A stretch of 64,000 nucleotides of DNA from Dendrophyllia cribrosa (Eukaryota > Cnidaria > Anthozoa > Scleractinia > Dendrophylliidae): positions 6,104,682 through 6,168,681 of the forward strand of contig JAJLRJ010000009.1 of the NCBI GenBank assembly GCA_024195265.1, read 5' to 3'. Under the pieces are notes generated by a model. It did no database searches and was not told the DNA's origin. It saw nothing but the letters and a program-made list of their open reading frames with translations. Positions 55,262 to 64,000 of the stretch are shown here, piece by piece (within the stretch, counting starts at the first letter, position 1; each line of letters starts with the position of its first letter). The position numbers and the translations under genes are program-made.

Positions 55262-57112
55262 GTAATTACAAAATTACAGTACAAAAGGTCTGCTCAGTGT
55301 CTATCTACTAGTAATTAACGTAATATCCTATTTTTTAAACTTCATTTAATCTTTAATATTTCTTATTTTTCTTAATTTCACAAATCCTCCCACACCCCTT
55401 TTTTATTCACCTCTCTCGCACCCTCCTTAAAATCACCAAAACAACTACAAAATACACAACATTTATCTGCAAACCATAATTTTTATAAAACCTGAATGCC
55501 ATTTTCCGCTGCTTTAAAGTGGTACTACAACGAAAATTAAATACAAAATGACTTGAAAACACGTATTAACTAAAGGACAACTAAGGCATCTTAGATTGCG
55601 TTACACAGCAGAGCACACCATGCAAAATGCAGGCTAGAAATAAATATGTGCAGACCACAAACCAGACAGAGTATGCCCTCCATTATCAGGTGTAACAACC
55701 ACTTGCCACTCATTGATTAACTTGAATCTGATTGGTAATTAGCAGCCCAGCTTTGAGCGCTAATAGGACATTAACACCATTCAGCTGACCATTCACACTT
55801 AAAAAGTGGACAGCACACTTCACGAACATCACGAGTTACACATACTGTAATATGATAGTTGAATTCGGAATACGTTCCTCATGTTTACAGGCTTTATTGG
55901 ACACCACTATAAGCTACTCTATCACATACTATTTATGTGCAAAGCCATTGAATCTGCCGATTTTTTTATTGTCCATATTCTGCCAACAACAACAACATCC
56001 TTTATTTATGCACGATATAAGTTAAAGCAAAAGTCTTGCTTGTGGGGTCGTGTTTGTTTGTCGGATTGAACACGTGTTCTCTGTTTTTTTTTTTACATGA
56101 GCAAGACTTCCAAAATGATTTAGATGCAGCGCCCACCCACCCACCTTTTTACAGCCGGGGTTAATCACCTTTCCACTTCGTTTCGGAGCTCGTTACGATC
56201 GGAGTTGCTCATCCATATCTAATTAGCTCTATTAGTGACAATGACGGGCGAAATAATAAACTTGTTTTGTTGTAAAACTTAAATGGCCTATTAGTTTAGT
56301 TGCCAATGATGCGTATATTGCATAAATAAACCAGTTTCAACACAAATCTTATGAAGGAAGGCCGAAAACCATATGGTTCTGAGTGCCAATAGAACCCACT
56401 AAACCACCGAGGCAACCGTGACACTGGTAACGTGACCACATTAGATATTTTAAAAGTAGTTTTCAAACGTAGGTCATTCCCCGGAACCTTCTTGTTTTCT
56501 TTCGAGACTTTTGCGTGTCTCATTGCCGGCTCATATTGCTTATGACGCCCGACCAGTAAGTTCGATTCCACTCGGGATCATAGTTTTTTTCTTTCTTTCA
56601 CGAGATGTGTGTTAGAAGTTGTTCATTTATGTGAAAATGCACCATATCGAGTATTGATAAAGAAGCTTCGAGAAATTTAAATATAGCTTATCCAGTTTAG
56701 TTCATTCAATTCATAATTTCCCATTTGATAATATACTATGAACCAACTTTTCAAAACGCTTACACTGAAAAACGGAAAAACAAAACTAACAGCTTTTTTA
56801 TTTCGGCAAGTTTTTTTCGCGTTATAATCACTGCCTCGCATTTGTTTGCTTTGCCATGAAATAACGCAGTGTTACGGTTTGGGCAATTTTATGTTAATCT
56901 AGGCTCTTTATTAATATACGGAAGGAATGCGCATATTAAATGTGTACGGCACTGGTCACGATTTCATTGTTTTTTTCACCGAAGGACATGGACATCATGC
57001 AGGGTTAAACGCCTGAAACGCGTAGTACATTTACAATCAAACAATTTGGTATCTTTATTATATACACCATCGAGTGAAACCACAACCGAGAGAATTTAAG
57101 CTGGCAAAAGAC
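55262..57112. other. No gene supported upstream of the GPCR
   Basis: A tRNA-like A box on the minus strand near 56390-56425 lacks a matching B box. TTAAAGTGGTACTACAACG at 55515 looks like a lone TTAA-family end. (CAA)n at 55983-55995 marks a possible retroelement tail. Confidence 0.3.
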
Positions 57113-58072
57113 ATGATTGTGTCGCCGTTAATCTTTTGTTGCGGAGTGCTTTTCAACCTATATATTACGTTCTATTGTTTTCAATGTTCAAGATGGAGGT
57201 CTCTCAATAACCTAAAGTACTTCGTCGTGTTTCAAGCAATTGTCAACACAGGAAATCTATTTACGCACCTGGTTTTACTTCTTCGAGATGACCTGAACCC
57301 TGTGAATGATCTAACACGAATTGAGGACCACACAATCTGCGATTTACTACCCAATATCACGGCATGTTTCACGTCGTTATCCGTGTTTAACCTCACGGCA
57401 TTTGTTGTGGTGCGTTATCTAAAAACCGAGCGACGGTGGACGTTCTCTGCGGTCAAAATCGCGCTTTCATTTGCGGGAATTTTGTTGTCAACTGGACTGC
57501 TGTTTTCCCCAGCGTTAAGTTATTTGTATCATAAATTGCCTATCTTGAAGTGCAATGGTTGTTACTGTCCCTCACCGGGAGTTAGCTGGGAGGCTCATTT
57601 CGACGTGTGGCTTTATGGTTATATGGTAATATTGCTTCAATTCGTTGTTCCAGCGATAATACTTTTAACGGCCACTCTCCGTGCGGTCGCAAAACACGTT
57701 GAAGAAACACGCTCATTGAACACAAGTGGCGGCGACTGCAAACCGACGTGCAGTTTAAAAAACATAAACATCGTTACGTTAGCGACGTGTCTCGTTATAA
57801 CCTTTGTTTTACCTGTCAGAGGTATTCGCTTCGTGGCGGGCGAAAGCTTGTTTCCGAACGATGTATCGTTCGTTGAGATCGATCTTTTGAATTCAGTTTT
57901 TTATATTCTGGAAGTTTCCTGGGCCGGATTCACTGCCGTTTTGCCTGCTTTCTTGAAAAACTTCACTGACTATGAGTTATCCGGGCCGAAGAAGGCGGAC
58001 AGTCGAGTCAACACTTCTGAAGCAGCAAAGACGTACTGTCAGACATTCTTGGAGTTAGAGTTGTGGGAGTAA
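57113..58072 (+). CDS. Divergent rhodopsin-type G-protein-coupled receptor, single exon
   Basis: A 319-residue seven-helix protein. Helices are at about 3-24 (with the GxxxN of TM1, GVLFN), 35-57, 77-101, 114-136, 165-190, 217-240 and 258-281. Cys76 at the TM3 start can pair with Cys147-152 in loop 2. TM3 ends VRY in place of DRY. TM5 has the class-typical Pro180, and TM6 has FVLPV where CWxP is usual. TM7 lacks NPxxY (VLPAFLKNF). Family A architecture is clear, but the activation motifs are altered, so the ligand and coupling cannot be told. Intronless lineage-specific GPCRs are common in corals. An in-frame stop lies upstream at 57023; ATG 57113 is the first Met. It acts in the plasma membrane. 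Confidence 0.8.
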   Translation: MIVSPLIFCCGVLFNLYITFYCFQCSRWRSLNNLKYFVVFQAIVNTGNLFTHLVLLLRDDLNPVNDLTRIEDHTICDLLPNITACFTSLSVFNLTAFVVVRYLKTERRWTFSAVKIALSFAGILLSTGLLFSPALSYLYHKLPILKCNGCYCPSPGVSWEAHFDVWLYGYMVILLQFVVPAIILLTATLRAVAKHVEETRSLNTSGGDCKPTCSLKNINIVTLATCLVITFVLPVRGIRFVAGESLFPNDVSFVEIDLLNSVFYILEVSWAGFTAVLPAFLKNFTDYELSGPKKADSRVNTSEAAKTYCQTFLELELWE

Positions 58073-58161
58073 TCAGCACATGATTACGTACAATATGGCT
58101 AAACTGTAGAATACCCGGCCACGTATTTGCATCCTTGAATAAGAACCTTTTGTTTTTATAT

Positions 58162-58419
58162 GAGAATTTAGTTTTATCGACTGAGTCGATAAGGTAAATT
58201 GACCACCGTAAAAAGATTCAAATAGCTGACGTTTCGAGCGCTAGCCCTTCCTTTCCTTGATTCGCTCCGACGAAGGCGGCTAGCGCTCGAAACGTCAGCT
58301 ATTTGAATCTTTTTACGGTGGTCAATTTACCTTATCGACTCAGTCGATAAAACTAAATTCTCGTGTTTCATCCCCCCACCGACGCAGCACCACAGTTTCT
58401 CTAGAAACTAACCCCATTC
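58162..58419. mobile_element. 258-bp PLE-derived hairpin insertion with 14-bp target duplication
   Basis: TTTTGTTTTTATAT is duplicated exactly at 58148-58161 and 58420-58433. Inside, two inverted arms (58162-58245, 58279-58362) share GTTTTATCGACTGAGTCGAT, GTCAATTTACCTTATCGACT and GCTAGCGCTCGAAACGTCAGC. A tail GACGCAGCACCACAGTTTCT follows. I recognise the arm as the pLTR of coral PLEs. No protein-coding part remains. Confidence 0.75.
58264..58299 (+). ncRNA. Hammerhead-like motif with a changed core base
   Basis: GCT, then CCGACGA in place of CTGACGA (U4 to C), stem II with AGC and GCT, GAA, self-complementary ACGT, C, and AGC closing stem I. The single core change should abolish cleavage. 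The inverted arm keeps GAAACGTCAGC but has lost the CUGANGA box. Confidence 0.55.
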
Positions 58420-58504
58420 TTTTGTTTTTATATGCCTCGTTCAATTGCTGGTTTGCACAATTAACGTATCGGGTTATACGGAAATCTTGCCGTAAAGAGT
58501 TTAA

Positions 58505-59060
58505 GGGCCTCTTCATATGAGCCCGGTTGACCGGGCTGGCCCGGTTTCCGAGATCTCGCCTTACCTTTAAATCCTTTGTAAAATTTTTGATGTGTTCATA
58601 TGTGAGGGCGGGCTGTCTCGGTTACCGAGATCTCGGTTTTTCCAACCGGGATCTCGGTAAGCGGGCTGGAAAATTTTGCCATATGAACACTTCATCCCGG
58701 TTACCGGGACGAATTCTTCGCAACAGCGCATGCGTTACATGGTCGATGACGTAGCAGCACGGTTGGTAAACATGGCGGGAAGTGAGGAATGTTCTTCTCT
58801 CTCGATTCCTAGGAAGTTCCGTTGGCAAACAGAGATGGTCAGCCAATTGATCGACTGTTTACTTAACTACAAGTCTAAAATGGCGTACAGAAGCCTTGTT
58901 TCGACGCGGACAAGCAAATTCAATACCAGGAATTGTGAGTGGAGATGGCGAAGCTTAATCTCGGAAACCGGGCTGAATTTTCTCATATGAACCCAAGGCG
59001 AAATCCGTCCCGGTACGCGGGCCAGCCCGGTCAACCGGTCTTCTTCATATGAAGAGGCCC
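58505..59060. mobile_element. Harbinger-like element with TAA duplication
   Basis: Ends GGGCCTCTTCATATGA are inverted, followed on both sides by GACCGGGCTGGCCCG. TAA is duplicated (58502-58504, 59061-59063). The related repeat at 39528-40083 has the uninterrupted site at 39605-39607, which confirms the junctions. GG ends with a TWA duplication fit PIF/Harbinger. Confidence 0.85.
58772..58990 (+). pseudogene. Remnant of a Myb/SANT-like DNA-binding ORF
   Basis: From ATG 58772 the peptide FRWQTEMVSQLIDCLLNYKS resembles the start of the trihelix/Myb-like domain of Harbinger accessory proteins (W, LI..L..YK spacing). The rest of the domain is missing. Confidence 0.4.
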
Positions 59061-59485
59061 TAAAACGACACATCTGGGCCAAATTTTTAAGCGCAAGAGC
59101 ATTTCGTTCAAGAGTTGTAGGCCGCGAATGAGTATTGGTCACTTTAGTAAAAATATATGGGGCGGCCAGTTCTGTCCCACTGTACAAAGGGACACAAACA
59201 TGGCGGCCAAAACTTCAAAGTCTTAATTACGCCAAAAATCTTATCACAAAAGATTGGATTCAAAAAAAGGTACAAAAATAACTTTCAACTGGTTCATTTT
59301 GGTTTATTTTCACGGCTTATGTGAAATAGCGTGACGAATTGCGTGACACATTTGAAACCTTTACAAATCGGAAGCAAAACATCGTTAAAACCTGAAATTG
59401 TTTGTGAAGGATTGTAACACTGGTATCTACATACCTTGTTAGAAACAGCTTTGTAGGATGTATAGTTTAGATTTTTGAATTTTTA
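59061..59485. repeat. Second copy of the 39528 MITE (right part)
   Basis: From AACGACACATCTGGGCCAAA on, this matches 39608-40050 in order (GCGCAAGAGCATTTC, CGGCTTATCTGAAATAGCG-like, GTTAGAAACAGCTTTGTAGG). The right terminal GACGTCA..CACTC is missing. Its left part lies before the Harbinger-like insertion. Confidence 0.75.
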
Positions 59486-59651
59486 ATGCTATTTTGACAA
59501 AAATATAAGTTAATGTGGCAAGCAACAATCAGCTAAGTCCGCATACATCCAGCGGTCATTCCCACATATCTACATCCCATATTTGGCCATGTCTTGTGAC
59601 ATGTAATGTGAGCAATCGGCGTCCCCTTGCTCAGATTGCTGCAAGTTTCCT

Positions 59652-60959
59652 ATGAAGCAAGACGAATTCTCGCTACTGTCGATAATGGATAATTCAGTTT
59701 TATCGAACGAAGTTCTACGCCTCCTACTTGCGCAAAACAATCTCGAGATCACCGGCACACGCGAGCAGCTTCTTGAACGGCTGGGCACAATCTCCGTCGA
59801 GTCAACGAGTACATCGACCCTTCGAACACGAAGCTCTGACTCCACGGACCCTTCGGCGAAAAGACCTCGCTCAGACCCTAACACGGGCGCTTCGCACTCT
59901 GACAACCAGCCTGAAATTATTTCAGTGGAGACACCACACGAAACGCCCCCAGCTCAAGCAGAACAAAACGCAGCTGCCAACAACGAGCGCACGCGGGAAA
60001 CCCACAATGGCGGCCAACAAGAACAGGGCGTCGACCGAACTCCCGCGTCCGACCCCGCCGCGTTGGCGCAGCTAATCGCTACGATCGTAGACGAAAAACT
60101 AAAGAACTATAATCCACCACAACCGACCACCCAGCGCCACGATCCACAGATCTTTCCACCTTCACTTCCACAAACAGCTCGACAGCAGCAACTTGCCGAC
60201 CCTAACTTCGTGGCAAATCTCCTCGCCCAACCGAACTTCCCGATCAACACACCACAGACTTCAACTTCGAACCCTACGCCACCCATTGCAGCCCACGTTA
60301 CGCAAAAGACCAAGCAGGCCATCTTACGCGGTGAGTACGTCGAGTTTGATTCTTTGCTGCCAGAAACCTCGTGCCAGGGCGACAACGAACTCCCCGGGGT
60401 GTCCATTTCCTTCGAGGGTAGGCAGGTTAATATTCCCACGCCCCGTAAGAAAAAAACCCACATCGATTCCATCGACAAGTGGCTTTCTGCCTTTGCCGTT
60501 TACTGTACTATACTTCTGACCTCCTTCCCCCGACGAGCTGTCGAAATGATCACCTACCAGGAGATCATTCGATCCGCTCATCGGAAATTCGCGGGATTTG
60601 CTTGGCTGTCCTATGATATTGACTTCCGTAGAAAAGCTGCCCACAACCCCTCCCTCAATTGGGGAGAACGTGACCCCCAGCTGTACCTCATGAAATTCAC
60701 CGGGCAGGCCAAAACATGTTGTTCCCTCTGTGGTAGTGGGGATCATTTCTCTCATGGGTGCTCCCTCTCTGCTCTTAGGCCAAACCCTGCCCAACGTGGA
60801 ACCTGCAACAACTACAACCGGGGCTCCAAATGCAGCCAGGACCCCTGTCCCTACAGCCACCGCTGCAAAACCTGCAATGGAGACCACCCCTCCTACCACC
60901 ACGATGACCCCCCTAGAACAACTAGAAGCCAGAGTGATAAGAAGCCATCAAGCCGCTGA
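59652..60959 (+). CDS. gag-like protein with SAP-like start and zinc knuckles
   Basis: 435 residues from ATG 59652, no stops. Residues 16-44 (LSNEVLRLLLAQNNLEITGT, then LLERL) match the SAP helix-extended-helix pattern, a DNA-binding motif. A low-complexity Ser/Thr/Pro/Gln region follows. The C-terminus has Cys/His clusters (CSLCGSGDHFSHGC and CNNYNRGSKC, then HRCKTCNGDHPSYHH), two or three zinc knuckles as in retroelement gags. The 3' end overlaps the reverse transcriptase ORF in another frame by about 200 nt. It would coat element RNA. Confidence 0.8.
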   Translation: MKQDEFSLLSIMDNSVLSNEVLRLLLAQNNLEITGTREQLLERLGTISVESTSTSTLRTRSSDSTDPSAKRPRSDPNTGASHSDNQPEIISVETPHETPPAQAEQNAAANNERTRETHNGGQQEQGVDRTPASDPAALAQLIATIVDEKLKNYNPPQPTTQRHDPQIFPPSLPQTARQQQLADPNFVANLLAQPNFPINTPQTSTSNPTPPIAAHVTQKTKQAILRGEYVEFDSLLPETSCQGDNELPGVSISFEGRQVNIPTPRKKKTHIDSIDKWLSAFAVYCTILLTSFPRRAVEMITYQEIIRSAHRKFAGFAWLSYDIDFRRKAAHNPSLNWGERDPQLYLMKFTGQAKTCCSLCGSGDHFSHGCSLSALRPNPAQRGTCNNYNRGSKCSQDPCPYSHRCKTCNGDHPSYHHDDPPRTTRSQSDKKPSSR

Positions 60960-62571
60960 AACAGTCGCATCGTTAAAGCCCCAAACCCCAGTTAATGTTC
61001 CTGTCCTTCAGGAATTACTTAAGACCCACCCCAATCAACAGTTTGTGACTTCACTTTCCCTCGGCCTTTCACAAGGTTTCCGGGTCGGTTACCAGGGTCC
61101 CCGCCTTGCTAAATCTGCTAAAAACCTCCCCTCTGCAAACCAACAGCCCCTACAGATAGAAAAAAACCTTTTGGAAGAGGTTCAACTTGGCCACATGGCA
61201 GGTCCCTTTGAATCCCCTCCCTTTCAAAATTTTCAGATCCATCCCCTAGGGCTTGTACCAAAAAAGAACAGCCAAAAGTGGCGCACCATTTTCCACCTCT
61301 CCTACCCGAAGGGGTCCCCAGACAGTCTGAACGCAAACATACCCATTTCGGAATTCTCTCTCCAATACATACGTGTCGACGATGCCATTTCCCTGGTCCT
61401 CCAGCATGGTCCCGGCTGTTTTATGACAAAAACCGACATACAATCAGCCTTTCGTATTATCCCAGTTCACCCCAAAGACTGGGAACTCCTTGGTATGTCA
61501 TGGAAAGGCCGTTATTACTTCGATATGACCCTTCCCTTTGGGCTAAGGAGTGCACCCTACCTTTTCAACCAACTTTCAGAGGCCCTAGAATGGTTAGTGA
61601 AAAATCACCTTAACATCCCCTCCATCATCCATATTCTCGATGATTTCTTCATCGCCCAACCCCCTCCCGTTTCCCGATGTGCAACAGCCCTCTGCCAGGT
61701 ACTCACACTTTTTGAAGAACTGAACATCCCCCTTGCCCCTAAGAAAACTTTTCGCCCCACCCAGGTTCTGGAATTTATGGGTATCACACTAGATTCTGTC
61801 CAAATGCAGGCCAGGCTTCCCGAGGACAAGCTTATCAACGCACGCACTATGCTAATTGCCTGGACCTCCAAGCGAACTTGCCAATTACGTGAACTCCAGT
61901 CCCTCATTGGGACCCTACAATTTGCATGTCGAGTCATTTCCCCCGGCCGTCCCTTCATGCAACGGATCATTAATCTCTCTCGGGGCATGTCCACACCAGG
62001 ACATACCATTTTCCTTAATTCTGAATTTAGAAAAGACATCCTTATGTGGCAAAGTTTCCTTGATCACTGGAACGGGATCAGCCTTTTCCTCCCCCCGTTC
62101 ACTCAGCCATCTCCTCAAATCCACCTATTTACCGATGCAGCTGGAACAATTGGCTTTGGGGCTTTCTTCCACAATCAGTGGTTCCAGGGAAAATGGCTCC
62201 CTTCCCACCAGCTCAACCCAGCTGCAGGGATAAGCATTGCCTGGCAGGAGCTGTACCCAATTTACCTTGCCTGCATGCTATGGGGTTCCCAATGGGCAAA
62301 CAGGAGAATCTGTTTTCACTGCGACAACCAAGCGACGGTTGCAATCCTATCCACCAAAAGCTCAAAAATTTCCCGTATTATGAATCTTGTTCGCTTGATC
62401 ACTTTCCAAACCCTGAAGTTTAATTTTACATTTACTGCCAAGCATGTCCCTGGGTTAGATAATGGCATCGCTGACAGTCTGTCTCGTTTCCAGATGTCCC
62501 GTTTCCACCTTCTCGCACCGGATGCATCGCCCATTCCTTGCCCAATCCCTCATTCCCTGACCAAAGTCTGA
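60754..62571 (+). CDS. Reverse transcriptase and RNase H of the DIRS-group element
   Basis: 605 residues from the first ATG of the frame; translation could also come by frameshift from gag. Reverse transcriptase motifs: LVPKKNSQKWRTIFHLSYPK, KTDIQSAFRIIPVHP (first Asp), LPFGLRSAPYLFNQL, and IIHILDDFF, with the LDD typical of DIRS-group enzymes (about 61634). RNase H follows with the acidic set intact: HLFTDAAGTIGFG, AWQELYPI, CDNQATVAIL and GLDNGIADSLSR. No stop or frameshift occurs, so the enzyme could be functional. Confidence 0.92.
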   Translation: MGAPSLLLGQTLPNVEPATTTTGAPNAARTPVPTATAAKPAMETTPPTTTMTPLEQLEARVIRSHQAAETVASLKPQTPVNVPVLQELLKTHPNQQFVTSLSLGLSQGFRVGYQGPRLAKSAKNLPSANQQPLQIEKNLLEEVQLGHMAGPFESPPFQNFQIHPLGLVPKKNSQKWRTIFHLSYPKGSPDSLNANIPISEFSLQYIRVDDAISLVLQHGPGCFMTKTDIQSAFRIIPVHPKDWELLGMSWKGRYYFDMTLPFGLRSAPYLFNQLSEALEWLVKNHLNIPSIIHILDDFFIAQPPPVSRCATALCQVLTLFEELNIPLAPKKTFRPTQVLEFMGITLDSVQMQARLPEDKLINARTMLIAWTSKRTCQLRELQSLIGTLQFACRVISPGRPFMQRIINLSRGMSTPGHTIFLNSEFRKDILMWQSFLDHWNGISLFLPPFTQPSPQIHLFTDAAGTIGFGAFFHNQWFQGKWLPSHQLNPAAGISIAWQELYPIYLACMLWGSQWANRRICFHCDNQATVAILSTKSSKISRIMNLVRLITFQTLKFNFTFTAKHVPGLDNGIADSLSRFQMSRFHLLAPDASPIPCPIPHSLTKV

Positions 62572-62573
62572 CC

Positions 62574-63541
62574 ATGCAGGCAGCCAATTTCATCTTCACG
62601 TCCATAGCCGCCACAACTCGCCGTACCTATACCTCTGGGGAACGTCAGTTTATTCGTTTTTGCCTTTTGCACAAACTTATTTTCCCCCAAACCCCATTCC
62701 TACCCACCACTGAATCCACCCTGATCCACTTTGTTACCCACCTTTCCACTACAGTTTCTTACGGCACAATCAAAGTTTATCTGGCAGCAGTTAGGAACCT
62801 TCACATTGAGTTTGGCTGTGTCCTGGATTTTTCATCTATGCCCCTCCTGTACAAAACACTACGAGGAATCAAATCCTCTCTAGGTGTTTCGAAACGGACC
62901 CGCTATCCCATCACAATTTCAGTGCTAAACAGTATTTTTAAAAATTGAAACCATTTCACTCCATTGACACTGACTCGTCAATGCTGTGGGCTGCATTTAC
63001 CCTAGCCTTTTTTGGGTTCCTACGTAGCAGTGAATTCACATGCAATGGCTCCTTTGATCCTCAAACCCATTTGAGTAGATCAGATATTTCCTTTCAACCC
63101 AGCATTTTATCCCCTTCTTCTGTTGAAATTATCATTAAAAAGTCAAAAACTGACCCTTTCCGGGAGACTGCCAAGCTCATCATAGCAAAATCAAACTCGA
63201 ACGTATGCGCCGTCACTGCCCTAAGAGACTACCTCCTCCAAACGGATATACAAGGACCCTGCCAGCCTCTCTTCATGTTCACCAATGGCCACGCCCTCAC
63301 CCGGACTTCACTTACCAACAACTTACGGGCGTTACTAACTGTTTGTGGCCTGGACAGCACCCAGTTTGCTTCACACAGCTTCAGGATCGGAGCAGCCACT
63401 ACAGCAGGAGCGGCAGGCCTTCCGGACTGGCTTATCAAGGTTCTCGGCCGTTGGAAGTCAGATGCCTACCAATCCTATATTCAGACCCCTAGAAAAACTC
63501 TCCTTCAAGTCCCGCAGAACTTGGCCTCCTGCCTTACTTAA
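62574..63541 (+). pseudogene. Tyrosine recombinase with one frameshift
   Basis: ATG 62574 lies 3 nt after the previous stop. The N-terminal core-binding domain (TTRRTYTSGERQFIRF, LAAVRNLHIEFG) runs to TGA at 62946-62948. The catalytic domain is open in the -1 frame from the T5A5 tract at 62935-62944 on: FGFLRSSEF (Arg I), HSFRIGAATTAG (His-x-x-Arg) and LGRWKSDAYQSYIQ (Trp in the usual His position, catalytic Tyr). The catalytic set is complete, so the shift is recent, a sequencing error, or a rare -1 frameshift. The tract is not a canonical slippery heptamer. Confidence 0.85.
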
Positions 63542-63676
63542 CTCAATAACTCATTCTACGAACACTTTAGGATTCTTTGAGAACACTATGATGTCTCATT
63601 GTAATGACAATCACACCAAGATTGTTCCTAATACCTTATTTCGTATATTAATTGATACATTGTGAGTCGCTGGACT

Positions 63677-63757
63677 GCCTTTTTCCGCGAGTGGGTATTT
63701 GAATTTACCAATCAACTTCCGGGGCGAGCATTGACTACCCCTCTTGCGGAAGAAGGC
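63677..63757 (+). ncRNA. Stem-loop 1 in the element's 3' region
   Basis: A 15-bp stem pairs 63677-63691 (GCCTTTTTCCGCGAG) with 63743-63757 (CTTGCGGAAGAAGGC), with two G-U pairs and a 51-nt loop. It is repeated 140 bp downstream. Confidence 0.6.
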
Positions 63758-63816
63758 ATCACAGCATACTATTTAGTGACTGCTATATTATTTAGTTCAT
63801 CATAACTTGCTTGACC

Positions 63817-63897
63817 GCCTTTCCCCACAAGTGGGCGTTTTCTTTTATCAATCAACGTTTGGGGCAAGCAGGGGCTGCTCCTCTTGTGGAGAAAGGC
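63817..63897 (+). ncRNA. Stem-loop 2, diverged copy of stem-loop 1
   Basis: 63817-63831 (GCCTTTCCCCACAAG) pairs with 63883-63897 (CTTGTGGAGAAAGGC), one mismatch, loop again 51 nt. Relative to stem-loop 1, two pairs changed on both sides (U-A to C-G and G-C to A-U), and two others stay paired through G-U changes. Confidence 0.6.
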
Positions 63898-64000
63898 AAT
63901 AAAGCATTTGTGCCGGTCCACTGCGTGGGCTTTGCACAGGGTACTTCTCGTGACACTCGGCGTATTGGGCGGGGAATTGCTGCCTGCGGCACCCCTTCAG

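Larger units (their letters stand above)
59500..64000 (+). mobile_element. DIRS-group (tyrosine recombinase) retroelement, right end outside the window
   Basis: Three ORFs in the order gag, reverse transcriptase-RNase H, tyrosine recombinase, without LTRs of the gypsy kind or a DDE integrase. Such elements insert through a circular intermediate and recombinase. The left limit is uncertain (after 59485). The right part contains tandem stem-loops and continues past 64000, so split direct repeats (Ngaro type) or inverted termini (DIRS type) cannot be told apart. Confidence 0.9.

Noticed and set aside
56390..56425. tRNA-like A box (GGTGGTTTAGTGGG, minus strand)
   Set aside because: No B box at the right distance and no cloverleaf.
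60324..60902. 192-codon minus-strand ORF opposite gag
   Set aside because: Mirror of the gag gene; composition follows the plus-strand codons and no family is recognised.
61605..62039. 144-codon minus-strand ORF opposite the reverse transcriptase
   Set aside because: Shadow of the reverse transcriptase frame.

Overview
The window looks like nuclear DNA of an anthozoan cnidarian, most likely a stony coral. I infer this from its AT-rich composition, GT-AG introns, and dense mix of transposon families typical of coral genomes: Tx1/L1-like and CR1-like LINEs, Penelope-like elements (PLEs) with hammerhead ribozyme cores, a DIRS-group tyrosine-recombinase retroelement, a short-LTR Ty3/gypsy element and many non-autonomous DNA elements. 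It also holds single-exon GT4 glycosyltransferase and orphan GPCR genes. No species can be named from sequence alone.

Host genes are few. An intact GT4-type glycosyltransferase lies on the minus strand at 16698-17897. A divergent rhodopsin-type GPCR lies on the plus strand at 57113-58072. A small unrecognised four-exon gene can be read at 24593-25242. Two homologous in-phase exons lie on the minus strand at 13208 and 14492, with a possible last exon at 12934. Decayed genes include an F-box/LRR-like copy (2219-2844), a THAP-like domain (18562-18760), an OTU-like cysteine peptidase gene (26843-27271), a P2X7-C-domain-like gene whose three exons still match in phase (43020-44475), and a peptidase-like fragment (130-656).

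Layout. 1-12.5 kb: a pair of inverted 37-bp termini 11.3 kb apart, a tRNA-derived SINE, MITEs, and a 4.7-kb LINE with 13-bp target duplications. 12.5-19.4 kb: the duplicated exons and the glycosyltransferase gene. 19.4-24 kb: long inverted repeats and four DNA elements. 24-31 kb: the four-exon gene, the OTU-like pseudogene and a hAT-like element. 31-36 kb: long palindromes and G-rich heptamer arrays. 35-42.4 kb: three Penelope remnants, a hAT-like element and a CR1-like LINE split by a TA-flanked element. 43-50.2 kb: the P2X7-like pseudogene and an internally deleted gypsy element with identical LTRs. 51-55.3 kb: a 106-bp satellite and several DNA elements. 57-64 kb: the GPCR, a 258-bp Penelope-derived hairpin, a Harbinger-like element, and the DIRS-group element, which runs off the right edge.

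The strongest observations come from paralogous copies acting as empty sites. They fix exact insertion boundaries for several element families (AGT, TAA, TA, TTAA, CCTGG and 5-6-bp duplications). Others are the hammerhead cores, and two tandem stem-loops with compensatory changes beside the tyrosine recombinase gene. The window has no single obvious operon-like system; its content is a layered record of insertions.
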